From the NCBI RefSeq assembly GCF_028649475.1, contig NZ_JAQSIP010000001.1, positions 124,001 to 188,000 on the forward strand: 64,000 nt of DNA. The letters run 5' to 3'. The stretch comes from Curvibacter cyanobacteriorum (GTDB taxonomy: Bacteria; Pseudomonadota; Gammaproteobacteria; Burkholderiales; Burkholderiaceae_C). Shown one piece after another: positions 46,469 through 54,220 of this stretch; the stretch's first letter is position 1; the number at the start of each line of letters is the position of its first letter. Under the pieces are notes generated by a model. The model was not told where the DNA came from. It saw nothing but the letters and a program-made list of their open reading frames with translations, and searched no databases. The position numbers were made by a program, and so were the translations under genes.

Positions 46469-47275
46469 TTACTTGGCGTTGTTGGCGGGCTCCATGCCGG
46501 TGCTGCGCACGATGCCGGCCGCTGCGGGGGCTGCCAGGTACCGGATCAGGTGGCGGGCGGCTTCGGGCTCCTTGGCGCCGGTGGCCAGGCCGGCCGAGAA
46601 GAACACGCGTTGCTGCACTTCATCGGGCAGGGCGCCCACGTAGTCCAGTTCCTTGAACGGCAGCAGTTCGCTGACCTGTTGGAAGCCGATCTCGGCCTCA
46701 CCGCGCAGCACCACGGCGCCCACGCGCTCGCTGTAGATCTTCTTGGCCTTGTCCTTGACCTGATCGGCCACCCCCAGGCGCTGGAACAGCTCGGTGGACA
46801 GGTAGGTGCCGCTGGCGCTGGCCGAATAGGCGATGGACTTGGCGTTCAGCAGGGTCTGCTTGAGTGCGTCCACCGTGCTGATGTCGGGCTTGGGCGTGCC
46901 CTTGCGCACGCTCATGCCGATCATCGAGCGGGCCAGGTCAACGCGGCTGCCCGCTTGTACCTTGCCTTGTTGGGTCAGTGCGTCGAGCCCGGCGTCAGCC
47001 AGGATCACGATGTCAAACTGCTCGCCGCGTGCCAGTCGGCTGGGAATCGAGTCGGGTGCGTTGCCAATCGAGGCGCCGCGGGCCGTCACCACCTTGTGGC
47101 CGGTGGCTTGTTCGTACAGTGGAATCAACTGGTCGTAGGCGGCCGAAAAGCCGCCCGAGGTCACCACGCGGATTTCCGCTGCGCTGGCAGCCAGGCTGGC
47201 GCCCAGTGCCAAACCCAGGGCGGTCACGAGGGCCAGGCGACGGCTGATGCCGGTGAAAGTGCGATGCAGTGTCAT
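46469..47275 (-). CDS. ModA-like periplasmic substrate-binding protein
   Basis: 268 residues from the ATG at 47275 (AGGAGA upstream). Signal sequence with RR (SRRLALVTALGLALGASLAASAAE). The mature protein resembles ModA-type binding proteins: IRVVTSGGFSAAYDQLIPLYEQATGHKVV, RLARGEQFDIVILADAGLDALTQQGKV, AVVLRGEAEIGFQQVSELL. No ABC permease or ATPase is nearby, so it is an orphan; ligand unknown, and molybdate is doubtful without ModBC. It is 53 bases downstream of a Bug protein gene. Confidence 0.82.
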   Translation of the reverse strand: MTLHRTFTGISRRLALVTALGLALGASLAASAAEIRVVTSGGFSAAYDQLIPLYEQATGHKVVTARGASIGNAPDSIPSRLARGEQFDIVILADAGLDALTQQGKVQAGSRVDLARSMIGMSVRKGTPKPDISTVDALKQTLLNAKSIAYSASASGTYLSTELFQRLGVADQVKDKAKKIYSERVGAVVLRGEAEIGFQQVSELLPFKELDYVGALPDEVQQRVFFSAGLATGAKEPEAARHLIRYLAAPAAAGIVRSTGMEPANNAK

Positions 47276-47328
47276 GTCGAGTCTCCTATTGATTTTGGTG
47301 TCAGGTGAAGTGGGCCGCAGCTCGGGGC

Positions 47329-48309
47329 TCAATCGGCCGTGATCTTGCGTTCGCGGATGACGCGACCCCATTTGGCGTACTCGGACGCGATGAAGCGGCC
47401 CAGCTCGTCGCGGGTGCCTGGTGCCGGGCTCTGACCATGCTTGAGCAGGCCTTCCTTCACTTCGGGGGTGTTCAGCACTTTGACGATTTCGGTGTTCCAG
47501 CGGTCCAGCAGGGGCTTGGGCGTCTTGGCCGAGGCCACAAAGGCGTACCAGTTGGTGGCGTTGAAGCCCGGGTAGGTTTCGGCCACGGTCGGGACGTTGG
47601 GCAAGTAGGCCGGGCGGGTCAGGCCGGTGGTGGCCAGCGGGATCAAAGCGCCGCTCTCGATGTGCGGCAGGGCTGTCGGCGGTGCCGCATAGAAGGCGGC
47701 CACGCGGCCACCCAGCACGTCTTGCAGCGCGGGTGCGCCACCCTTGTAGGGGACGTGCACGGTGTCGATGCCCGCGATGTCATTGAGCAGTTCACCGGCC
47801 AGGTGGGCTGCCGAACCCGAGCCGGTCGAGGCGTACTCGATGCTGTTGGGCTTCTTCTTGGCTTGTGCCACCAGTTCGGGCAGTGACTTGATCTTGGTGC
47901 CTGCGTGCACCACCAGCACGTTGGGGAAGTTCACGCCCATGGACACCGGTGCCAGGTCCTTGAGCGGGTCGTAGTTCACCTTCATCAGGTGGGGGGCGAT
48001 GGCCAAGGGGCCGATCGAACCAAACAGCAACACGCTGCCATCTGCCGCGCCGTTGGCCACTTGCTGGTGCGCCACGTTGCCGCCTGCGCCGGGCTTGTTC
48101 TCCACCACCACGCTTTGGCCGATGTTCTCGCCCAGCTTCTTGGCGATCAGGCGCGCCGCGGTGTCGGCCGAGCCGCCCGCCGCGAAGCCCACCACAATCG
48201 TCACCGGCTTCTTGGGCGGGAAGTCAACCGCCTGGGCCTGGGCCAGGGTGGCCGCCAGCGGCAGCAGGGTGAGCGAGGCCGTGGCCTGCAGGAAATGTCG
48301 TTTATTCAT
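47329..48309 (-). CDS. Bug/TctC-family periplasmic binding protein
   Basis: 326 residues from the ATG at 48309, eight bases after GGAG. Signal peptide ends TLAQAQA. Bug family hallmarks: KPVTIVVGFAAGGSADTAARLIAKKL, VVENKPGAGGN, VHVPYKGGAPALQDVLGGRV, and FPNVLVVHAG. These proteins bind small carboxylates and are abundant, often without cognate TctAB, in Burkholderiales. Ligand unknown. It is cotranscribed with the ModA-like gene downstream. Confidence 0.9.
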   Translation of the reverse strand: MNKRHFLQATASLTLLPLAATLAQAQAVDFPPKKPVTIVVGFAAGGSADTAARLIAKKLGENIGQSVVVENKPGAGGNVAHQQVANGAADGSVLLFGSIGPLAIAPHLMKVNYDPLKDLAPVSMGVNFPNVLVVHAGTKIKSLPELVAQAKKKPNSIEYASTGSGSAAHLAGELLNDIAGIDTVHVPYKGGAPALQDVLGGRVAAFYAAPPTALPHIESGALIPLATTGLTRPAYLPNVPTVAETYPGFNATNWYAFVASAKTPKPLLDRWNTEIVKVLNTPEVKEGLLKHGQSPAPGTRDELGRFIASEYAKWGRVIRERKITAD

Positions 48310-48662
48310 GGTCAAGTCTCCAGAGTCCCAGGAACCGTCCTGGCAGCAGCAAGGCGCGGATGGTAGGCGGTTTGCAATAGTCTGTATATTGCATATGTCT
48401 GACTGACTGATGTGTTTGATGCATTAATTTGGTGTGGGCAACGGAGCCCCGCTGGGCCCACCGTGGACGCGGCGGAGATGGCCTGGTGGTCTGGCGGTGG
48501 TGGCTCTCCGCTGGGGGGCCTGACCCAGGGTGCCGCAGGGCTGGCACGAGCGCAGCGCCATTCGCGCGCGGTGCTGGCCTGTGCCCGTGGCAACTGTGCG
48601 GGTGCCGTGGCGCGGTGATCCTGGGCCGTCGGCACCGTTGGGCCGCCATGACCCGGCAGCCG
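48310..48662. other. 353-base intergenic region with promoter of the Bug unit
   Basis: Between the MocR stop and the Bug start. It holds the A/T-rich inverted repeat at 48373-48393; the rest is GC-rich with no gene visible. Confidence 0.55.
48373..48393. promoter_or_regulatory. Inverted repeat upstream of the Bug gene
   Basis: TGCAATA, seven bases, TATTGCA, located 64-84 bases before the Bug start within an A/T-rich patch. It has the form of an operator for a GntR- or LysR-type regulator; the regulator is not known. Confidence 0.5.
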
Positions 48663-50105
48663 TCAGCGCGGTGTGGGGCGACTGGCGTCCAATTGAAGCA
48701 AGGCGTTCTTCAGGGCGTGGCTGAAGCGCGGGTCCATCACGGCCCCCACGTTGTAGCGGGACCACGGCGAGGCCGCTGCGGTGTCCACACTGAAGATCCT
48801 GCCCGGCGCCAGCCGGATGTTCTGAGGCAGCAAGGCCTGGGCCAACGCCATGGAGTCCGCCACGCCGGGCAGCGTGGCCCACAGGTAAAGCGACTGGGCG
48901 TTCTTGGCAAAGATCTGGGCGCCGACCGACTCGAACAGCGCCCGTGCGCCCTCGGTGGCCTCACCCAGCCGGGCGCGCAAACGGGTCAGGTGGCGCTGGT
49001 AATGGCCCTCGCTCAGCATGACGTCAACAGTGCGTTCGCAGTACTCCGAACTGCTGACATGGATCAGCGCCTTCAGGTCGGCCAGGTCGCTGGCCAGGTC
49101 GGCGCCACAGGCGATGAAGCCCACGCGCAGCGCAGCCGAAAACGACTTGGAGAAGCTGCCGATGTAGATCGTGCGCTCGAGTTGGTCCAGGGCCGCCAGG
49201 CGGGGTGACGAGGTGGGTTTGAAGTCGGCCAGCGGATCGTTTTCCACGATCAGCAGGTCGTACTTCTGGGCCAGTTGCAAAACCCTGAAGGCCTTGGCCG
49301 CCGACAGGTCTGAGCCGGTCGGGTTGTGGGCCAGCGATTGGGTGAAGAACAGGCGTGGCCGCTGGGTGATCAGCAGCTGTTCCAGGGCCTCGAGGTCGGG
49401 TCCGTCGGGCAGGCGGGGCACCCCCAACACCTCCGCGCTGGCCAGCTTCAGTTTGCCAAACAGGGGGTAGTAGCCGGGGTCGTCGACCAGCACCTTGCCG
49501 CCGGGGGGCACAAAGTAGCGGATGACGATGTCCATGGCCTCGTTGGCACCGTGGGTCAGCACGATCTGCCGTGGCTCCGCCCCAATGCCAAAGTCGGCCA
49601 GCTTGCGCACCAGGTGCTCGCGCAGTGGCGCGTAGCCGAACCGGCTGCCGTAGCGGAACAGCGACCCCAGCCCGGTGCGCACCACCTTCTGGTGGTACTT
49701 GTCCAGGCGCACATCGGCCAGCCACTCGACCGGCGGAAAGCCATCGGCCACGGCCAGGGCCCCTGGTTCGGCTTTGAGTTGCTCACGCATCAGCCAGACG
49801 ATGTCGACCGCGCGGCCCAGGTTGCCTGCCTCGTCGTCGGCGGCTTTGGCCGGCGGTTTGTCGACCACAAAGTAGCCGGCCCCACGCCGTGGCTCGATCA
49901 GCCCGCGCGACACCAGCAACTCGAACGCGGTGACGACCGTGTTCTTGGCGTACTTGTGCAGCGCGGCCATCTCGCGCAGCGAGGGCAGCTTGTCGCCCAC
50001 CCGGTAGGCACCGTCGCGGATCTGTCGTTCGATGGCGTTGGCGACGGTGGTGGGCAAGTTGCCTTGGCGGGTGCGGCGCTGGGGGAGGCTTCCGTCAGGG
50101 GTCAT
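48663..50105 (-). CDS. MocR-type regulator (GntR HTH fused to aminotransferase-like domain)
   Basis: 480 residues. N-terminal GntR winged helix (IRDGAYRVGDKLPSLREMAALHKYAKNTVVTAFELLVSRGLIEPRRGAGYFV), then a fold-type I PLP-dependent aminotransferase domain: THGANEAMDIVIRYF, NPTG, and the PLP lysine in IGSFSKSFSAALRVGF. MocR regulators use PLP as co-effector. It is divergent from the mevalonate-catabolic operon mvaA-Bug-mvaB, so it is the likely regulator, although MocR proteins usually control amino-acid or vitamin genes. Confidence 0.9.
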   Translation of the reverse strand: MTPDGSLPQRRTRQGNLPTTVANAIERQIRDGAYRVGDKLPSLREMAALHKYAKNTVVTAFELLVSRGLIEPRRGAGYFVVDKPPAKAADDEAGNLGRAVDIVWLMREQLKAEPGALAVADGFPPVEWLADVRLDKYHQKVVRTGLGSLFRYGSRFGYAPLREHLVRKLADFGIGAEPRQIVLTHGANEAMDIVIRYFVPPGGKVLVDDPGYYPLFGKLKLASAEVLGVPRLPDGPDLEALEQLLITQRPRLFFTQSLAHNPTGSDLSAAKAFRVLQLAQKYDLLIVENDPLADFKPTSSPRLAALDQLERTIYIGSFSKSFSAALRVGFIACGADLASDLADLKALIHVSSSEYCERTVDVMLSEGHYQRHLTRLRARLGEATEGARALFESVGAQIFAKNAQSLYLWATLPGVADSMALAQALLPQNIRLAPGRIFSVDTAAASPWSRYNVGAVMDPRFSHALKNALLQLDASRPTPR

Positions 50106-50147
50106 GGCTCAAGGTGGGGCGGGTGGTTGATGGGCACCAAGCGATCT

Positions 50148-50193
50148 GTTTGGCCAAACTGTACCTTTTTAAATGGGTACAGCGTCAGTACAG
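50148..50193. promoter_or_regulatory. Composite operator in the MocR-mvaA divergent region
   Basis: GTTTGGCCAAAC (50148-50159), a perfect palindrome, runs into CTGTACC ... GGTACAG (50159-50182), and GTACAG recurs at 50177 and 50188, exactly 11 bases apart. Direct repeats one helical turn apart are typical of MocR operators. Binding is inferred. Confidence 0.6.
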
Positions 50194-50233
50194 TTTACCC
50201 ATTCCGTATCCATTACTCCGCTGACAGACGTTC

Positions 50234-51517
50234 ATGATTGACTCCCGACTTCCCAATTTCAGATCCCTGACGCCGGCCCAGCGCCTGGCCCACATCGCCC
50301 GTGTCACAGGGCTGTCCGAGGCCGATGTGGCCTTGATCAGCCAGCCCGGGGCGCTGTCGGTCGACCGGGCCAACGGCATGATCGAGAACGTCGTCGGCAC
50401 CTTTGAGCTGCCGCTGGGCATGGGTGGCAACTTCCAGATCAATGGCCGTGATGTGTTGGTCCCGATGGTGGTGGAAGAGCCCTCGGTGGTGGCTGCGGCC
50501 TCGTTCATGGCCAAGCTGGCGCGCGAGTGCGGTGGCTTTGAAACCTCGAGCACCGGGCCGCTGATGCGCGCACAGGTGCAGGTGCTGGGCATCACCGACC
50601 CCTACGGTGCGCGCCTGGCGCTGTTGAAACACCGTGATGAGATCCTGCGCGTGGCCAACAGCCGCGACAAGGTGCTGATTGGCTTGGGGGGCGGCTGCCG
50701 TGACATCGAGGTCCATGTGTTCCCCGACACGGCGCGCGGCCCGATGGTCGTCATGCACCTGATCGTGGATGTGCGCGACGCGATGGGCGCCAACACCGTC
50801 AACACCATGGCCGAATCGGTGTCGCCACGGGTCGAACAGCTCACGGGCGGCACCGTGCGGCTGCGCATCCTGTCCAACTTGGCCGACCTGCGCCTGTCGC
50901 GGGCCCGGGTGCGCCTGACCCCCGCGGTGCTCCAGACGGCCGAGCGCAGCGGCGAAGACATCATCGAAGGCGTGCTCGATGCCTACACCTTTGCCGCCAT
51001 CGACCCCTACCGCGCCGCCACCCACAACAAGGGCATCATGAACGGCATCGACCCCGTGATCGTGGCCACCGGCAACGACTGGCGCGCGGTCGAAGCGGGC
51101 GCCCATGCCTACGCCAGCCGCAGTGGCCGCTACACCTCGCTGACCACATGGGAGAAAGACACCCAGGGTGCGCTGGTGGGCACGATCGAAATGCCCATGC
51201 CCGTGGGCCTGGTGGGCGGTGCCACCAAGACGCACCCGCTGGCGCAGTGGTCACTCAAGGTCATGGGGGTCGAGTCGGCCCAAGCCCTGGGTGAGGTGGC
51301 GGTGGCGGTGGGCCTGGCGCAGAACCTGGGGGCCTTGCGTGCACTGGCCACCGAAGGCATCCAACGCGGTCACATGGCGCTGCACGCCCGCAACATCGCG
51401 CTGGTCGCGGGGGCCACTGGCGACGAGATCGACACCGTGGCCAAGCGCATGGCGGCCGAGCACGACGTGCGCACCGACCGCGCCCTGGCGCTGTTGGCCG
51501 AACTGCGCGGCGCCTGA
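50234..51517 (+). CDS. mvaA: Class II (degradative) HMG-CoA reductase
   Basis: 427 residues. It closely resembles Pseudomonas mevalonii MvaA, the catabolic enzyme that oxidises mevalonate with NAD and CoA to HMG-CoA. Catalytic residues are present: Glu82 in [13 protein letters not shown], Lys in THNKGIMNG, Asp in ATGNDWRAV, and the C-terminal His in [36 protein letters not shown] is the dimer/cofactor signature. No plasmid-type mevalonate synthesis genes are near, and an HMG-CoA lyase gene lies downstream, so the catabolic direction is supported. Confidence 0.94.
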   Translation: MIDSRLPNFRSLTPAQRLAHIARVTGLSEADVALISQPGALSVDRANGMIENVVGTFELPLGMGGNFQINGRDVLVPMVVEEPSVVAAASFMAKLARECGGFETSSTGPLMRAQVQVLGITDPYGARLALLKHRDEILRVANSRDKVLIGLGGGCRDIEVHVFPDTARGPMVVMHLIVDVRDAMGANTVNTMAESVSPRVEQLTGGTVRLRILSNLADLRLSRARVRLTPAVLQTAERSGEDIIEGVLDAYTFAAIDPYRAATHNKGIMNGIDPVIVATGNDWRAVEAGAHAYASRSGRYTSLTTWEKDTQGALVGTIEMPMPVGLVGGATKTHPLAQWSLKVMGVESAQALGEVAVAVGLAQNLGALRALATEGIQRGHMALHARNIALVAGATGDEIDTVAKRMAAEHDVRTDRALALLAELRGA

Positions 51518-51619
51518 GCCGCGACCGGCGCGCCAGGGCCGCCGGCCTGGGCGTTGCCACACCGCATTTTTCATCACCCCTTGCCCGCGAACCCCACCAT
51601 TCCAACGGAGACTCTTCAC

Positions 51620-52612
51620 ATGACCCCCATTCAGTTCAAGCGCCGCACGGTGCTCGCATCCCTCGGTGCTTCGGTGCTGTCGTCGGCCGTCACCCCGGCA
51701 CTGGCCCAGAGCCCGGCCTACCCGAACCGCCCGATCAAGATCATCGTGCCCTGGGCGGCCGGGGGCGGTGGCGATGTGATCGTGCGCCTCATGGGCACCA
51801 GCCTGCAAAAGCGCCTGGGCCAGGCCATCGTGGTCGACAACCGACCCGGTGCGGTGGGCACCATCGGCAGCTTGGCCGCGGCGCGCAGCCCGGCCGACGG
51901 CTACACCCTGGTGTACGGCGGCATGGAGTCGCACACCATTGCGCCGCAGGCCATGAAGAAGGCGCCTTACGACCCGCGCAAGGACTTTGTGGCGATCGCC
52001 CCGCTGGGCTTTTTCCCGGCTGCGCTGGTGGTCAGTGCCTCGCACCCGGCCAAGACCCTGAACCAGTTCCTGCTGATGGCCAAGGACGCCAAGACCCCCA
52101 TGAGCCTTGGCTCCTGGAGCACCGCCACCTCGGGCCACCTGATGATGGAAGCCCTCAAGGAAGCCAAGGGTGTGGACCTGCTCCATGTGCCCTACAACGG
52201 CACCGCGCCGCTGCTGCAGGCGCAGTTGTCGCAGCAGGTGGACTGTTCGATCAATGTGCTGTCGACGGTCGAGCCCCACATCCGCAACGGCGCCCTGCGG
52301 GTGCTGGCCGTGTCCATGCCCCAGCGCCTGCCGGAGTTCCCGGACGTGCCGACCCTGAAAGAGCTGGGCCTGAACGTGGAACGCGGCCCCTGGGTGGGCA
52401 TCTTTGGCCCGGGTGGTTTGCCGGCCGATGTGCTGGCGCGGGTGCACGAGGCGGTGGACGCCACCCTCAAAGAGCCCGCCATCGTCGAGCAGACCAAGAA
52501 GATGTTCTTTGTGGTCGAGCACATGGAGCAGCGCGCCTACCAAAACTTCTACCTCAGCGAGATCGACCGCTGGGGCCAGTACATCAAGACCGCCAAGATC
52601 GCCATCGAGTGA
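51620..52612 (+). CDS. Bug/TctC-family binding protein within the mevalonate operon
   Basis: 330 residues from the ATG at 51620 (CGGAG nine bases upstream). Signal sequence with KRR (FKRRTVLASLGASVLSSAVTPALAQS). Mature Bug fold: RPIKIIVPWAAGGGGDVIVRLMG, VVDNRPGAVGTIGS, LHVPYNGTAPLLQAQL. It sits between mvaA and mvaB with ~100-base gaps on each side, so the ligand is plausibly mevalonate or a related hydroxy acid; no membrane TctAB-like partner is present here. Confidence 0.88.
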   Translation: MTPIQFKRRTVLASLGASVLSSAVTPALAQSPAYPNRPIKIIVPWAAGGGGDVIVRLMGTSLQKRLGQAIVVDNRPGAVGTIGSLAAARSPADGYTLVYGGMESHTIAPQAMKKAPYDPRKDFVAIAPLGFFPAALVVSASHPAKTLNQFLLMAKDAKTPMSLGSWSTATSGHLMMEALKEAKGVDLLHVPYNGTAPLLQAQLSQQVDCSINVLSTVEPHIRNGALRVLAVSMPQRLPEFPDVPTLKELGLNVERGPWVGIFGPGGLPADVLARVHEAVDATLKEPAIVEQTKKMFFVVEHMEQRAYQNFYLSEIDRWGQYIKTAKIAIE

Positions 52613-52713
52613 GTGAACAGGGCGCCGTGTCTGGGCATGGCGCCAACCCATTCGACCCTGGGTGGCCTGCCGCGTCAGCGCCTCGGGTCGGTACGCCAGC
52701 CCCTTGAGATGCC

Positions 52714-53637
52714 ATGAGCGAAACCATCAAAATTGTCGAAGTCGGTCCCCGCGACGGCTTGCAGAACGAGCCGCAACCCGTCTCCGTGGAGACCCGCTTG
52801 GGTCTGGTCGAACGGCTGGCGACGGCGGGCGTCCGCCACATCGAAGCGGCGTCCTTTGTCTCCCCCAAGTGGGTCCCGCAGATGGCCGGCAGCGCGGAGC
52901 TGATGCGGCGCGTGCCGCGTCAGCCAGGGTTGCACTACAGCGTGCTCACCCCCAACCTCCAGGGCTTGGAGGCCGCGTTGGCGGCCGGCTGTGACGAGGT
53001 GGCCGTCTTTGGGGCGGCCTCCGAGGCGTTTTCCCAGCGCAACATCAATTGCTCGATCAGCGAGAGCCTGGCGCGTTTTCGTGCGGTCATCGAGAGGGCG
53101 CGCCAGCACCCGCTGCGCGTGCGCGGCTATGTGTCCTGCGTCCTGGGGTGTCCTTACGAGGGGCCCGTGGCGCCTCGCCAAGTGGCCGAAGTGGCGCTCA
53201 GGTTGAGCGAGATGGGGTGCCATGAAATCTCGCTGGGCGACACCATCGGGCGTGGCAACCCCGACACCACGAGGCGCATGTTGGAGGCCTGCCTGGCCGT
53301 CCTGCCGGCATCCCGGTTGGCGGGCCACTACCACGACACCTACGGTCTGGCGCTCGCCAACGTGGTGGCGTCACTGGAGTTGGGGCTGCGCACCTTTGAC
53401 AGCGCCATCGCCGGACTCGGTGGATGCCCGTATGCCGCGGGGGCCTCTGGCAATGTGGCAACCGAGGAGCTGGTGTACCTGATGCACAGCCTGGGCCACC
53501 AGACCGGCATCGACCTGCCCAAGCTGGTGGACGCAGGGGCTTACATCTGTGCGGCATTGGGGCGCGAAACCGGTTCGCGCGTGGCTCGGGCCCTGGCCCG
53601 TCGCGCTGCCAGCGCCCCGGGGGCCGTGGCCTGCTGA
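52714..53637 (+). CDS. mvaB: Hydroxymethylglutaryl-CoA lyase
   Basis: 307 residues. TIM-barrel HMGL/DRE-TIM family: EVGPRDGLQNEP with the catalytic Arg-Asp, HIEAASFVSPKWVPQMAG, EISLGDTIGRGNP, HYHDTYGLALAN (metal His pair) and GLGGCPYAAGASGNVATEELVY (Cys-containing loop). It cleaves HMG-CoA to acetyl-CoA and acetoacetate, the step after MvaA. An acetoacetate-CoA transferase is not seen locally. Confidence 0.95.
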   Translation: MSETIKIVEVGPRDGLQNEPQPVSVETRLGLVERLATAGVRHIEAASFVSPKWVPQMAGSAELMRRVPRQPGLHYSVLTPNLQGLEAALAAGCDEVAVFGAASEAFSQRNINCSISESLARFRAVIERARQHPLRVRGYVSCVLGCPYEGPVAPRQVAEVALRLSEMGCHEISLGDTIGRGNPDTTRRMLEACLAVLPASRLAGHYHDTYGLALANVVASLELGLRTFDSAIAGLGGCPYAAGASGNVATEELVYLMHSLGHQTGIDLPKLVDAGAYICAALGRETGSRVARALARRAASAPGAVAC

Positions 53638-53968
53638 GGGGCCGAGATTGCCCCTTCCCCTGTGCCACGGTCGGGGGCCGATGGGGGCTTGCCCTGCGAC
53701 GGCGCAGAGCATCCCGGTCAGCCGACATGGCGGTCGATTCAACGCCCGGCTGGGAAAGACCGCCACGCCAGGGCCCCCGCGGGCCTGGTCGCTGGCGGCC
53801 GCTTCAGCGCCAGCGGGCGCTGGCTTGGTGGGCGCATGCGTGGCCTCCCGCCAGCCGACAGGCCTTGCAGGCTGGTTGCCAGCCCGCTGCGGATGCGGTG
53901 CTTGGGCGGCCTCCGTCTGGCGTCAGCACGCTTGACCGCCGCCCGACGTCGATGTGTTTCATTGATCG

Positions 53969-53983
53969 GCACCGCTATGGTGC
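53969..53983. promoter_or_regulatory. NtrC-like inverted repeat
   Basis: GCACC-N5-GGTGC, the core of the NtrC consensus TGCACC-N5-GGTGCA, about 240 bases before the chemoreceptor start. Two TGCACCAAAA half-sites follow. No sigma-54 -24/-12 promoter is recognisable nearby, so the assignment is weak. Confidence 0.4.
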
Positions 53984-53992
53984 TTTGTTGCG

Positions 53993-54047
53993 CTTGAATG
54001 CACCAAAACTTTCCAAATATGTGACTTCTGGCCTTGATGCACCAAAA
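53993..54047. repeat. Two direct repeats CTTGA(A)TGCACCAAAA
   Basis: Near-identical 16- and 15-base copies at 53993-54008 and 54033-54047, with the TGCACC cores 39 bases apart. They share the GCACC half-site of the upstream palindrome. Confidence 0.6.
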
Positions 54048-54220
54048 GTAATATATTTTGCGCACAGGGAGTGTGCATAAAAGACAAAGGACAGGGCCTT
54101 GGGCGGTGAATCGAATCAATCGACAGACGGATTGACGACCTCATCCACCCAGCGACCCAAGCCGGTGGCCTCTCCCTGATTCGAGCGAACAGACACGCCC
54201 ATGTTTGGGGGAGAGAGACC

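Larger units (their letters stand above)
53638..54220. other. 583-base intergenic region upstream of the third chemoreceptor
   Basis: No gene visible. The first ~350 bases are GC-rich and featureless to the eye; from about 53965 the A/T content rises, with an NtrC-like palindrome and two tandem half-sites (listed), then the chemoreceptor leader. Promoter position not fixed. Confidence 0.5.
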
